Assembly (NCBI GenBank): GCA_019359435.1
Contig: JAHHHI010000011.1
Span: 1-43,458 of the forward strand
Origin: Kaiparowitsia implicata GSE-PSE-MK54-09C
GTDB taxonomy: Bacteria; Cyanobacteriota; Cyanobacteriia; Elainellales; Elainellaceae
Length of the DNA stretch: 43,458 nucleotides
Direction of reading: 5' to 3'
Position 1 is the first letter of the stretch. The number at the start of each line of letters is the position of its first letter. Under the pieces are notes generated by a model. It did no database searches, was not told where the DNA came from, and saw only the letters and a program-made list of their open reading frames with translations. Shown piece after piece: positions 8,549 to 16,962 of this stretch. The position numbers and the translations under genes were made by a program.

Positions 8549-8947
8549 ATGGCTTCTATCGTCGAGATCGCAACCACAACCCCAGGCTTTTCCACCCTGG
8601 TGGCTGCTGTGCAGGCTGCTGGCTTAGTTGAGGCATTGCAGGGGGCTGGCCCGTTTACGGTTTTTGCCCCCAATGACGATGCCTTTGCCAACCTGCCCCT
8701 CGGCACGGTGCAAACCCTGGTACAAAATCCGCCTCAACTGGCCCGCATTCTGAAGTTTCACGTGGTCGCGGGTCACTATACCCAGGCGGACTTGAGCCAA
8801 GTGACTTCGCTTCAGTCTTTGGAGGGTTCACCGATTCCGGTGAATGGGGCAGCGGGGGAGGTGAAGAATGCCACAGTTTTGATGGCAGATGTTGAGGCCG
8901 ACAACGGCATCATCCACGTCATCGATCGGGTCATTTTGATGGGTTGA
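8549..8947 (+). CDS. cupS: NDH-1MS small subunit CupS (fasciclin domain)
   Basis: The 132-residue protein is a single fasciclin (FAS1) domain. [39 protein letters not shown] (FAS1 H1 box), [11 protein letters not shown] and [14 protein letters not shown] (H2 region) are all present. Many FAS1 proteins are secreted, but this one has no signal peptide, as expected for cytosolic CupS, which binds the CupA-bearing arm of NDH-1MS. It closes the operon, with a strong terminator about 140 bases downstream. The upstream spacer is entirely octamer repeat, so ribosome loading may depend on translational coupling or a leaderless-like mode. Confidence 0.92.
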   Translation: MASIVEIATTTPGFSTLVAAVQAAGLVEALQGAGPFTVFAPNDDAFANLPLGTVQTLVQNPPQLARILKFHVVAGHYTQADLSQVTSLQSLEGSPIPVNGAAGEVKNATVLMADVEADNGIIHVIDRVILMG

Positions 8948-9087
8948 TACTAAATCCTGAGTTTCTTTCTAGTGACCCTGACCCTCAGCCTGCCTTTGCC
9001 TCTAAGCGACAACAGGATGATGCACTTAACCGTGAATTTACCGTTCTCAGCTGTTTTCCATCTTCTTAGTTTTGTCAGTCAAGCAGG

Positions 9088-9118
9088 GGGAGCTGCACTG
9101 AGGCTCCCTATTTTTTTT
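9088..9118 (+). terminator. Intrinsic terminator of the ndhF3 operon
   Basis: GGGAGC (9088-9093) pairs with GCTCCC (9103-9108), followed by TA and eight T. This is a textbook plus-strand Rho-independent terminator between cupS and the convergent glycosyltransferase gene. Confidence 0.9.
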
Positions 9119-9168
9119 GCTCCTCTATTCTCCCAAAGCATTGTGCCGTATGGCGTCGAGCCCCCTTG

Positions 9169-10263
9169 TCACCTGTCAAAAAAATCCACAGAGTGAGTCC
9201 TAAAAAATGATTCATTCCAGAAAACTGGGGTGGCGCTGCCGCAAAGTCGTGATTCTTGGGTTAGAGCATCCCTATGCGCTGCCCCTCCTTTGGCGCATTG
9301 AGAGCAGAACTCGTCAATCTGCCGCATGGCGTCAACCAACGCTGCGCTGCGCTGCCCCTGCTGCCGGGCGAGAGCGCAGTACCAGTCTAACGGTTCATCC
9401 AGCAGCGACCCCCAAGGGGCTTGCCCACGGGCGGCGGCGATCGCCGCTGCAGGCAATTGCTTTAGGCTCCAGCGCCCTAGCCGCCGTCCCCAGTCCCAAC
9501 CCGTCCAATCGGGCATTAGCGGAGCGCCGTGAAGCTGGTGCAGATAGCGGTTGCCCTGGCCGTAACGGTGCCACTGCTGCCACAGGTCGCGCAGGGTTGC
9601 TCGATGTCGATGATACACGACGGCCTGGGGTGCAACGACTAGGCGTCTGGCGTGGGATTGCTGACTGCGCCAGCATAGGTCGGCGTCACCGCCCGTGGTC
9701 AGATAAGGGCGAAACAGCCCTATTTGGGAGAGGAGCGATCGCCGTACTGCCAAGTTTGCCGTTTGCCCATAGGGACGAGTCGGATGCGCCAGCGTTGTCT
9801 CTTGCGTCAAAATGCCACGCCGCGCCGCATAGCGCTCCAGCCATGCCGAACTCGGCAACGCCTGCAAGTCTCCTGCAACTAAGTCCACCGCCGCATCCTC
9901 AAACGGCTGCACCAACTGCATGAGCCAGGTCGGCTGGGGCCGACAGTCTGCATCAGTAAAGGCAAGAATCTCGCCCGTCGTGGCGCAAATTCCTAGATTG
10001 CGTGCTGCATAGGAACTCTGGATTTGCGTTTCTTGCAACAGTTGGCAGGGCATTGGCAACGACTGTATGTGCTGACGCAGTAACGTCTCAGTTGCATCCT
10101 GACTATTGTTGTCGATGCAGCATAAATCCCAGCGATCGCTCGGGTACTGCTGCGCGGCTAGGCAATCTAACAGAGCTGGCACATCTGCTGCGCCATTGTA
10201 AATCGGGATAATGACCGACACATGCGGTAAATCAACCGTCCCGTCCTGCGCTGAACTCCGCAT
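9169..10263 (-). CDS. Family 2 glycosyltransferase
   Basis: The 364-residue protein has a GT-A fold GT2 domain at its N-terminus: VSVIIPIYNGAADVPALLDC, IDNNSQDAT, the nucleotide-sugar and metal-binding LAFTDADCRP, and GGDADLCWRSQ. A C-terminal part of about 120 residues is not recognisable beyond the family. No membrane helices are evident, so it is probably cytosolic or peripheral. It starts 16 bases after the upstream FAD-oxidoreductase gene on the same strand, implying co-transcription. The acceptor is unknown, and linkage to the exopolysaccharide locus 3 kb away is only by proximity. Its stop lies about 50 bases from the ndhF3-operon terminator, with the two units convergent. Confidence 0.88.
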   Translation of the reverse strand: MRSSAQDGTVDLPHVSVIIPIYNGAADVPALLDCLAAQQYPSDRWDLCCIDNNSQDATETLLRQHIQSLPMPCQLLQETQIQSSYAARNLGICATTGEILAFTDADCRPQPTWLMQLVQPFEDAAVDLVAGDLQALPSSAWLERYAARRGILTQETTLAHPTRPYGQTANLAVRRSLLSQIGLFRPYLTTGGDADLCWRSQQSHARRLVVAPQAVVYHRHRATLRDLWQQWHRYGQGNRYLHQLHGAPLMPDWTGWDWGRRLGRWSLKQLPAAAIAAARGQAPWGSLLDEPLDWYCALARQQGQRSAALVDAMRQIDEFCSQCAKGGAAHRDALTQESRLCGSATPVFWNESFFRTHSVDFFDR

Positions 10264-10279
10264 TACGATAAGCCCACGG

Positions 10280-11461
10280 CTAGAGAATATGGCCCTTCAC
10301 TAGGTCGGCAGTCGCAGGCGCTAGCAGCACCCCATTGCGGTAATGCCCAGAAGCCACAATCACATTGCGATACCCCGGCAGTGGCTCAATTACCGGAGCG
10401 GGGCGATCAAAGGGTCGGGGCCGTAACCCTTTCCAGTGCTGGGTCACGGTGGCCTGAGCCAAGTCAGGCCAAAGGGCGATCGCCCCCTGCATCACCTGCA
10501 CCCAAGCCTGCGCGTCGGCGGCTACTGCACCTACCGCATCGGGAAACTCCACGGTAGCGCCGAGCCAGTAGTCGCCCTGCCCCAGCGGCACGAGGTGAAT
10601 ATCGTCCCCAGTGATGACAGGCTGAAAGGCAGGATGCCCCAAGGGCTGCTCTAGGTGGACTCGGGCCGCCTGCCCCAACACTGGGCGCACCTCTACGGGT
10701 TGGGCGCTGGGCTGAGTCAACGCTGTGGTTCCAAGTCCGGCGGCTAAGATGACCCAGTCTGCGGCGATTGTTTCCCGATCTCTTGATGCAGCAGCGGCTA
10801 AGTCAGACGCCACAGGCTGGCAGATCAGGGCGTCTATATCTCCGGCAGAATTGGTTGCCGTTAAGGGAGTCACCTGCAGGCCCCAACAAAACGTGACACC
10901 GTTGCCCGTTGCGGCTTCGACCAAGGCCAGCGTTAACGCAGTGGGATCAAGCTGGCGATCGCCCGGTGAATACACAGCCGCCAGCTCGGATGGGGTCTCC
11001 GGCAGCGCCACCTGCGGACAGCGCTGTTGCAGCATTGCCTGATCCCACAGCTCCAGCGATAACCCCTGCTCTGCCCGATGCGTTGCTAGGGCTTGCCACT
11101 GCTGAGCAGATTGGGGGTTGGCCCGATCAACCTGACCCTGCAGCCGCACAATGCCCTGACGGTTAACGGGGAGCGATCGCCCGATCATCGCCTCCAGTTC
11201 TGGAACCAGCGTTTCATAGCGCTGCAAGCTCAATTGGCGCAGCCGCCACGCCCTTCCCTTTACCTTGCGGCTGATGATTCCCATCAGCACGCCCAACGCG
11301 GCCCCCGTTGCGGCCTGGGCTGGCGGCTGCCGATCCACCACCGTGATTGTCAATTCGGGAACTAGGGAAAACTCGTAGGCCAGCATTGCCCCAACAATGC
11401 CGCAGCCTACAATGGCAACTCTCACGATCGTTAATTCCTCCATCGCCGTTCTCAAGACCAA
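10280..11461 (-). CDS. FAD-dependent amine/D-amino-acid oxidoreductase (DadA/ThiO-like)
   Basis: An N-terminal Rossmann dinucleotide motif is clear (VRVAIVGCGIVGAMLAYEF, GxGxxG type), followed by VVDRQPPAQAATGAALGVLM, where the adenine ribose acid would sit. The C-terminus has the DAO-family ending HWKGLRPRPFDRPAPVIEPL and NVIVASGHYRNGVLLAPATA, with the HYRNG motif of glycine/D-amino acid oxidases. This fits the DAO superfamily. ThiO-like glycine oxidase for thiazole synthesis is possible, but no thi gene is adjacent. The ATG at 11461 adds about 12 residues before the Rossmann strand; a GTG at the VRVAIVG step would be the shortest start. It leads the two-gene unit with the glycosyltransferase. 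Confidence 0.85.
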   Translation of the reverse strand: MVLRTAMEELTIVRVAIVGCGIVGAMLAYEFSLVPELTITVVDRQPPAQAATGAALGVLMGIISRKVKGRAWRLRQLSLQRYETLVPELEAMIGRSLPVNRQGIVRLQGQVDRANPQSAQQWQALATHRAEQGLSLELWDQAMLQQRCPQVALPETPSELAAVYSPGDRQLDPTALTLALVEAATGNGVTFCWGLQVTPLTATNSAGDIDALICQPVASDLAAAASRDRETIAADWVILAAGLGTTALTQPSAQPVEVRPVLGQAARVHLEQPLGHPAFQPVITGDDIHLVPLGQGDYWLGATVEFPDAVGAVAADAQAWVQVMQGAIALWPDLAQATVTQHWKGLRPRPFDRPAPVIEPLPGYRNVIVASGHYRNGVLLAPATADLVKGHIL

Positions 11462-11483
11462 AACGTAACCTACACTGCCTAAT

Positions 11484-11566
11484 CAAAACACCCCCCGGCT
11501 TGAGTCGCGAGGCGACCTCATAACCCAAATCGGGAGGTGTTTGACAACTTTCCCCGCCTAACGGGG
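11484..11566 (-). terminator. Hairpins downstream of psbQ, probable terminator
   Basis: CCCCG/CGGGG (11552-11556, 11562-11566) forms a tight stem with a five-base loop, and on the minus strand it is followed by AAAGTTGTC. A second, wider pairing joins the AACACC region at 11484-11492 with GGTGTTTG at 11536-11543, with four T after it on the minus strand. Either could end psbQ transcription. No strong U tract follows the first stem. Confidence 0.45.
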
Positions 11567-11588
11567 TTCGACTGAGGCGTGGCGACCC

Positions 11589-12056
11589 CTAGGCAGCCTC
11601 ATCGATAGTTGAGGTATCAGGAACAAGCTGCAAAAAGCCATCGAAGTCCTTAAGCGCTTCGTTGTAATTCAGCAGTGCTTTACGCGTATCGCGGGTGAGG
11701 ACAGCCTCATCAATTAAATTCAGATGCCCGAAGACCTTCTTTGCTAAGTCAGCCGCTTCAGCCTTGGTTTTCTTAGGCTCTAGGCTGCGGCCCAGAATGC
11801 TCATTTTGAAGCGCAATTCTCCTAACGGCCCATGAATGTAAGTGCTGACGTTGCCCCAATCATCCTGTTGCACAAGCGGAGGAATGCCCAGCATCCGCTC
11901 CCGAATATCGAGTACATCCACAGACAAATTTTGGATTTGGGCCAGTTGTTCTGGAGTGTAGAGTGGCCCTTTGGCTATCTTGGGGCTACTGCAACTGACG
12001 CTGAAGGCGGCGATCGCCACCAACACTAAAGCGAATAAGGAGCGAAGACGACTCAT
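11589..12056 (-). CDS. psbQ: Photosystem II lumenal lipoprotein CyanoQ (PsbQ-like)
   Basis: CyanoQ is a lipid-anchored lumenal protein of photosystem II that supports oxygen evolution and assembly. The 155-residue product from ATG 12056 starts MSRLRSLFALVLVAIAAFSV, a signal peptide ending at SVSC-SS, a slightly degenerate lipobox. The mature part is a helical bundle typical of PsbQ: YTPEQLAQIQNLSVDVLDI, then DDWGNVSTYIHGPLGELR, DLAKKVFGHLNLIDEA and NYNEALKDFDGFLQLVPDTS. Another in-frame ATG at 12143 would place 29 non-family residues before the signal peptide, so I prefer 12056. It is transcribed divergently from the exopolysaccharide locus across about 1 kb. Confidence 0.92.
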   Translation of the reverse strand: MSRLRSLFALVLVAIAAFSVSCSSPKIAKGPLYTPEQLAQIQNLSVDVLDIRERMLGIPPLVQQDDWGNVSTYIHGPLGELRFKMSILGRSLEPKKTKAEAADLAKKVFGHLNLIDEAVLTRDTRKALLNYNEALKDFDGFLQLVPDTSTIDEAA

Positions 12057-12207
12057 AGATCTATGATTATCCTTAATACCACGCAGCATCCATATTTTAA
12101 CAGCGCTTGGCGCGTCTACAGTCGGGACATACCGTTGACTCATTCAAACTACCGTTTGGGAAGGCGGGAGCCCGGTCGGCGGGTCACGTGATCGGCGCTG
12201 ATCAGCA

Positions 12208-12246
12208 AATTTACGGCTCCGGTAAATTTACATGAATTTACGTAAA
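12208..12246. promoter_or_regulatory. AATTTAC triple repeat with two palindromes
   Basis: AATTTAC occurs at 12208-12214, 12225-12231 and 12235-12241. The perfect palindromes GTAAATTTAC (12222-12231) and TTTACGTAAA (12237-12246) overlap them. It lies about 150-190 bases before the psbQ start and may be an operator for psbQ or for the opposite unit. No known factor is assigned. Confidence 0.4.
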
Positions 12247-12328
12247 CTTCACGTTTGCTTAAAAGGACAATCAAGCAGCCGTTGAAGCCTTACGGCTGCA
12301 ACGCTCACTCATTAGTATTGAATGCATG

Positions 12329-12366
12329 CTACGCAGATTTACTGGATCTACGCAGATTTACTGGAT
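12329..12366. repeat. 19-bp tandem duplication
   Basis: The 19-mer CTACGCAGATTTACTGGAT occurs twice without a gap (12329-12347, 12348-12366). It looks like a recent slippage duplication in non-coding DNA. Confidence 0.9.
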
Positions 12367-13087
12367 CTTCATAGATATGCCTAAGTGCAGAGTTAGTACT
12401 TGCCGACGCTCGATTAGAGTAGGCAAAGGCAAAGTAAACTATCTGCACCTAAAGAACCCAGAAGAAAGAAGAGTGCAGTACGAGCATCTGCCAACTTCAT
12501 CTACCGATTTCATTACCAGTTCTGTCTATATAATCCGCGAAGACCCATAGCAAGAACTGAATTGGCTGTAACAGGGTTATCACGCTCAAGACAGATCAAG
12601 TCGGAGGTTGTAGTGCTGGCACTATCTGCACTGAGCCAAGCTTCCCGTTTCTTAGAAAATATTCAGGGTTTACCGTTCGCAGTTGCCACAGAAGCAGACT
12701 CAAATCTGCCTAGATAATCTGTGCTCTGAGTCGGTTCTTAATCCTTAATCAGCATTGAATTAATCCTTTACCAACTCGCAGAAGCCTGCCTGCGTTGCAT
12801 CAGATTCATCTGATCACGTTGATTGATGATTCATCGGTTCGACGCTGCTTGCAGAGTTAATTGCGCGACGATGTCGCGACGATGAATGATTGGGTGCATC
12901 GGCGCTGAGTGTGGGCGATCGCCCTGCTCATGAATAGCGCTGCCAAAAGTTGGAACAACTCTGTCCCCCATTGCAACCGGGTCGGCATGTTCAACGCTAG
13001 GTATCACGACGCCAACGCTTGATTCCTGACAAGCATTGGATTTATCGTGCTATTTCTCTCTCGCTGTCCCCTTAGCGGAGGTTCCCT

Positions 13088-13765
13088 ATGAGAATCGCTG
13101 ATATTGCTCCGGGAGAAATCAACAGATCGCAGTTCTGTCTGGTAGAGACTACAGGGATTCATCCATCTGCCTATTCGTTGCTAAAGCGGCTGCTAGATAT
13201 AGTCGGCGGTTTGGTGGGATTGACAATTGTAGCAATGGTGTTTTTCCCCATTGCGATCGCCATCTGGCTGGATGATCCAGGCCCTATTTTTTATCAACAA
13301 AAACGCTGTGGCCTTAATGGCAACTGCTTTATGCTCTATAAGTTTCGCACTATGGTGCAAAATGCAGAACAGCTCAAGCACCAAGTCAAGAATGAAGCGA
13401 AAGGAGCCATCTTTAAAAATCAAAATGATCCGCGTATTACCCGAGTTGGCAGAATACTGCGGCGCACCAGTTTGGACGAACTGCCCCAATTTTGGAACGT
13501 GGTGCGCGGTGAAATGAGCCTAGTGGGAACCCGTCCTCCAACGGTAGAGGAAGTGGCGCAATACAGTCGACGGCATTGGATGCGGCTGCACGTTAAACCG
13601 GGCCTCACCGGAGAATGGCAGGTCAACGGTCGCTCAACCATCAGCGATTTTGAAGAGATTGTCAGCCTAGATCTGCGCTATCAAGCGCGGTGGAGCTTTG
13701 GATATGATGTGCAGCTGATCATCAAAACGATTCTGACAGTGTTGATTCGAGCAGATGCATACTAA
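13088..13765 (+). CDS. Initiating polyprenyl-phosphate sugar-1-phosphate transferase (monotopic PGT)
   Basis: The product (225 residues) is a minimal bacterial sugar transferase of the WcaJ/PssY/PglC class. It moves a sugar-1-phosphate from a UDP-sugar to undecaprenyl phosphate to start repeat-unit synthesis at the cytoplasmic membrane. Visible motifs are KRLLDIVGGLVGL with one re-entrant hydrophobic segment, DDPGPIFYQQKRCGLNG, FMLYKFRTMV, the catalytic SLDELPQFWNVVRGEMSLVG and TRPP, then KPGLTGEWQVNGRS. It lacks the N-terminal four-helix domain of WbaP-type enzymes. GGAGG lies seven bases before ATG 13088. It is the first gene of the exopolysaccharide locus. The sugar transferred (galactose, glucose or other) cannot be told. 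Confidence 0.93.
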   Translation: MRIADIAPGEINRSQFCLVETTGIHPSAYSLLKRLLDIVGGLVGLTIVAMVFFPIAIAIWLDDPGPIFYQQKRCGLNGNCFMLYKFRTMVQNAEQLKHQVKNEAKGAIFKNQNDPRITRVGRILRRTSLDELPQFWNVVRGEMSLVGTRPPTVEEVAQYSRRHWMRLHVKPGLTGEWQVNGRSTISDFEEIVSLDLRYQARWSFGYDVQLIIKTILTVLIRADAY

Positions 13766-14006
13766 TTGCAAAATCTATTCAAGATAAAATGCTCGCCAAA
13801 ATCAATCCTGTCACCGTTCATTGGTCTTTTTTCTGTCAAGAATTTCCTGATTCTTGCTGATCGTGGCTGTACCTATAACTGTGTACCAAAAAGGTGCGAG
13901 CTTTTCACTTATGCTGACAAAAATATTGCAGGAATAGTTATTGCTGAATCTCTAGTCTTCGTCAACACCTTGACTGATCTAACCTTGCGACCATACGAGC
14001 AACTCT

Positions 14007-15266
14007 GTGACAATGACATTTCAATTCGCTACGCCTAACTTCCTCAATCGAAAACCTGTTCTGACTATTTTCTATCAACTCGATCCGTGGAATGCATCTA
14101 TTGGGGGCATTCAAACCATCATTCGGACATTTTTGAAATATTCACCGGATGAATTTGTGGTGCGGGTGGTGGGCACTGCTACTGACCCTTCTATGTCACT
14201 GCGACAGTGGCACGAGCAAGAATTTGAGGGACGTGTGGTGCAATTTTTGCCATTGTTTTTCTTACCAGATGACAACGTGAGACAGCTAATTCCCACTACC
14301 TTGCGCTATACGGCAGCGTTGTTGCGCACGCGCATTGAGTCAGATTTCATGCATTTTCATCGGTTAGAGCCGACCCTGGTTGCTCAATCTTGGCGAGGCG
14401 ATAAAACCCTGTTTATTCACAACGACATCCATAAACAAATGGTGTCTACAGACAGTAAAAAGGCGATTCTTTGGCGGCATTTTCCGCAAGCGTATTTTGC
14501 GTTGGAGCGTAGCTTGGTTCATCAGTTCAGCCAGATTTTCTCTTGTAATTCTGACTCGGCAGCGCTGTATCGCCAGCTATATCCGGCTGTTGCAGATCAG
14601 GTGACGCTCATTCGAAATACGGTTGATAATGACGTGTTTTTTCCGTTGCCTCAGCAAGAGCAAGACGCTCAGCGGAGGCAGTTTGCTCAACAGAGAGGCT
14701 TGCCAGACGAGACGCAGTTCATTTTGTTTGCCGGGCGGCTCCATCCACAAAAAGATCCCCTCTTGTTGGTGCGAGCCTTGGCGGCTTTGCAGCAGCCCCA
14801 CATACATCTATTGATGGCTGGGGAAGGCGAACTGGCAGACGAGATTCGGGCAGAGGGCGATCGCCTACAGATCTCAGATCGCATCACCATGCTGGGGGGC
14901 GTAGACCAGCTAGAGCTCGCGCATCTACATCAGATTTCGCAAGCGTTGATTTTGACCAGTGTGTATGAAGGGTTACCGTTGGTGGCTCTAGAGGCGTTGG
15001 CCTCCGGCAATCCCGTCATCACCACAGACTGTGGCGAGACTCCAAAACTGCTCTCTAACACTAGCGGCATTGTGTGTCATGAGCGCACTCCAGCAGCGAT
15101 CGCCGCCGCCATCCAAACCGTTGTGGCTCAGCCCGAAGCCTTTCCGGTTGAGGGGTGCATTCAAGTGGCAAAACCCTACGCCGCAAAAGATGTGATTGGT
15201 CATATTTATAGCGACATGCTGAGTCGCTGGCAGTTGAATCTTGCCCCTGTTGCCACTTCGGTTTAG
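14007..15266 (+). CDS. Family 4 glycosyltransferase
   Basis: The product of about 419 residues has the GT-B fold of GT4. The acceptor domain contains NASIGGIQTIIRTF, with the glycine loop. The donor domain carries FAGRLHPQKDPLLLVRAL and the EX7E signature region SVYEGLPLVALEALASGNPV then ITTDCGETPKLL. No membrane helix is seen. The start is GTG 14007 or, more likely, ATG 14013, two codons later. The gap of about 240 bases after the initiating transferase holds nothing recognisable. The second-sugar or later position in the repeat unit is inferred from the locus only. Confidence 0.88.
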   Translation: MTMTFQFATPNFLNRKPVLTIFYQLDPWNASIGGIQTIIRTFLKYSPDEFVVRVVGTATDPSMSLRQWHEQEFEGRVVQFLPLFFLPDDNVRQLIPTTLRYTAALLRTRIESDFMHFHRLEPTLVAQSWRGDKTLFIHNDIHKQMVSTDSKKAILWRHFPQAYFALERSLVHQFSQIFSCNSDSAALYRQLYPAVADQVTLIRNTVDNDVFFPLPQQEQDAQRRQFAQQRGLPDETQFILFAGRLHPQKDPLLLVRALAALQQPHIHLLMAGEGELADEIRAEGDRLQISDRITMLGGVDQLELAHLHQISQALILTSVYEGLPLVALEALASGNPVITTDCGETPKLLSNTSGIVCHERTPAAIAAAIQTVVAQPEAFPVEGCIQVAKPYAAKDVIGHIYSDMLSRWQLNLAPVATSV

Positions 15267-15301
15267 TCCCTGACGATGCTATGTAATGAGGATAGTTTGC
15301 T

Positions 15302-16486
15302 ATGAAAATTGCCGTAATTGGTGCAAAAGGTGTTCCCCCTAAGCAGGGCGGCATTGAGCATATTTGCGCTGAGATTTACCCCCGAATGGTTGCCAAAGGG
15401 CATTCGGTTGATCTGTTTGCGCGGTCATCCTATACCTGCTTGCCAGCATTTCATACCTACGATTTTGAAGGGGTGCAGGTGGTTTCGCTGCCGTGCCTGG
15501 GGATGAAGGGATTGGATGCGTTTACCAGCTCTGGCTTGGGTGCAGCGCTTACCAGTCGTGGCAACTATGACATCATTCATTTTCATGCGTTGGGGCCATC
15601 ACTCTTTACCTGGCTCCCGCAGCTTTCTAAAACAACTAAGGTTGTGGTGACCTGCAATGGATTGGACTGGCAGCGGGAGAAGTGGGGCAAGCTGTCGAGC
15701 CGCATCATTCAACTGGGAGAGCAAGCCGGGATTCGCTATGCGGATGAATTTATTGTTGTGACCCAAGCGCTCCAATCCTATTTCCTCAAAACTTATGGTC
15801 GCGATACTGTCGTGATTCCGAATGCGCCAGCGACCTATGCTGCGTCAGATCCGAGCTTTAGTTTTGGGCGATCGCTCAACCTAACTCCCGGGCGCTACGT
15901 TACCTATTTGGGCCGTCTGGTGCCTGAAAAGTGCCCCGACTTGCTCATTCGAGCCTTTCAATCCCTCAATCTAGACGACGATTGGAAACTGGTGCTAATT
16001 GGCGGCAACAGCGATACATCCGGGTTTGTGTCATCGCTGAATGCAATGGCAGAAGCGCACCCCAACATTGTGTTCACCGGGGAGCTTCGCGGCGGTCGAT
16101 TGGCCGAAATCATGCGAGGCGCCGGGCTATTTGCCCTGCCGTCGAATTTAGAAGGGCTGCCATTGGCCATGCTTGAAGCCATGCAAGAAGGCATTCCAAT
16201 TGTGGCCAGCGACATTCCACCCCATCAAGAACTGTTGAGTGATGGACGCGGCATCATGTTTCAAGCTGGGCAAGAAGCATCCTGTGCGGCCAGCCTAGCC
16301 TGGGCCATGCAGCATCCTGAAGACATGCGACGAATGGCCGAACGCGCCAAAGCGCGAATTCATGAATGCTACACCTGGGACAAAATTGTGGCCGATACGC
16401 TTAAGGTGTTTGAGCAAGTTCTGAGCGATCGCCCGTCATTGCTACAGTCCAGTATGTCGGGAGAACCCGCGATCCACATTGAGTAG
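15302..16486 (+). CDS. Family 4 glycosyltransferase
   Basis: This 394-residue GT4 enzyme starts at ATG 15302, 35 bases after the preceding glycosyltransferase gene. The N-terminus MKIAVIGAKGVPPKQGGIEH with the QGGIE loop is typical of the rhamnosyl/galactosyl-type GT4 subgroup whose N-terminus is related to DUF1972. The donor site is in GRLVPEKCPDLLIRAF and SNLEGLPLAMLEAMQEGIPI, then VASDIPPHQELL. It acts in the cytosol on the lipid-linked repeat unit. The donor sugar cannot be inferred safely. Confidence 0.9.
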   Translation: MKIAVIGAKGVPPKQGGIEHICAEIYPRMVAKGHSVDLFARSSYTCLPAFHTYDFEGVQVVSLPCLGMKGLDAFTSSGLGAALTSRGNYDIIHFHALGPSLFTWLPQLSKTTKVVVTCNGLDWQREKWGKLSSRIIQLGEQAGIRYADEFIVVTQALQSYFLKTYGRDTVVIPNAPATYAASDPSFSFGRSLNLTPGRYVTYLGRLVPEKCPDLLIRAFQSLNLDDDWKLVLIGGNSDTSGFVSSLNAMAEAHPNIVFTGELRGGRLAEIMRGAGLFALPSNLEGLPLAMLEAMQEGIPIVASDIPPHQELLSDGRGIMFQAGQEASCAASLAWAMQHPEDMRRMAERAKARIHECYTWDKIVADTLKVFEQVLSDRPSLLQSSMSGEPAIHIE

Positions 16487-16962
16487 CAGGCAGCCCTCAA
16501 GGCCCATGGATCCATTTCCCATTGGGTGCGTTAACCAGGGTTCAGCCTCGTGTTCAACGGGCAGAGATGCCGTAGACAAAACTCAAAAGAAATCTGTTCT
16601 AATGCGTGAAATCGGCCTGAAATCTGGGTTCCCGTTTGCCCGTCAATTCATCTCTACTTTATTTGTCCAGGGTGCTGTTCAAGGCTGTGATGAAGACTAG
16701 GCAATGACAAAGAATGATCCGGACTATTACGGATTTGCCGTGAAAGTTGAAGCAAGCTAGCTCCGTAGTCTTGCTTACTGTTCCCTCAGGCTTGTGTTTC
16801 ACAGCGAATCAAACTCTGGTGACATTATCAGGGTGGTTTTGTAGACTCGCACCGGGTTTACAAACGCTCGTCATCAATCATTCGCATAGGACTCATTGAG
16901 CAGTCGAGCATTACTCGACATGACTCGGCCTTTGAGTTTAGCCATCGTTGTTCATCAAGAGC
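16487..16962. other. Intergenic with small hairpin
   Basis: This gap of about 475 bases separates the early glycosyltransferases from the export genes. The only structure I see is AAGCAAG (16750-16756) paired with CTTGCTT (16770-16776) without a T tract. It probably holds a second promoter of the locus. No gene is supported. Confidence 0.5.

Larger units (their letters stand above)
12057..13087. other. Long divergent intergenic region, psbQ to exopolysaccharide locus
   Basis: About 1 kb with no convincing gene. It holds an AATTTAC repeat/palindrome group (12208-12246) and a 19-bp tandem duplication (12329-12366), listed separately. A 74-codon open frame at 12326-12550 has no recognisable protein features. 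The last 15 bases contain GGAGG at 13077-13081, the Shine-Dalgarno of the initiating transferase gene. The size suggests a complex regulated leader for the polysaccharide locus. Confidence 0.55.

Noticed and set aside
12057-12143. Upstream start of CyanoQ
   Set aside because: The added residues precede a complete lipoprotein signal peptide and do not resemble CyanoQ.
12326-12550. Open frame of 74 codons in the long intergenic region
   Set aside because: No Shine-Dalgarno, no family features, it begins inside the 19-bp tandem duplication and its composition is like the flanking non-coding DNA.
13766-14038. Open frame between the initiating transferase and the first GT4
   Set aside because: It begins directly at the preceding stop without its own start signal, overlaps the GT4 start and has no recognisable domain.
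16479-16700. Open frame overlapping the end of the second GT4
   Set aside because: Low-complexity, no ribosome site and no homology that I recognise; probably chance.
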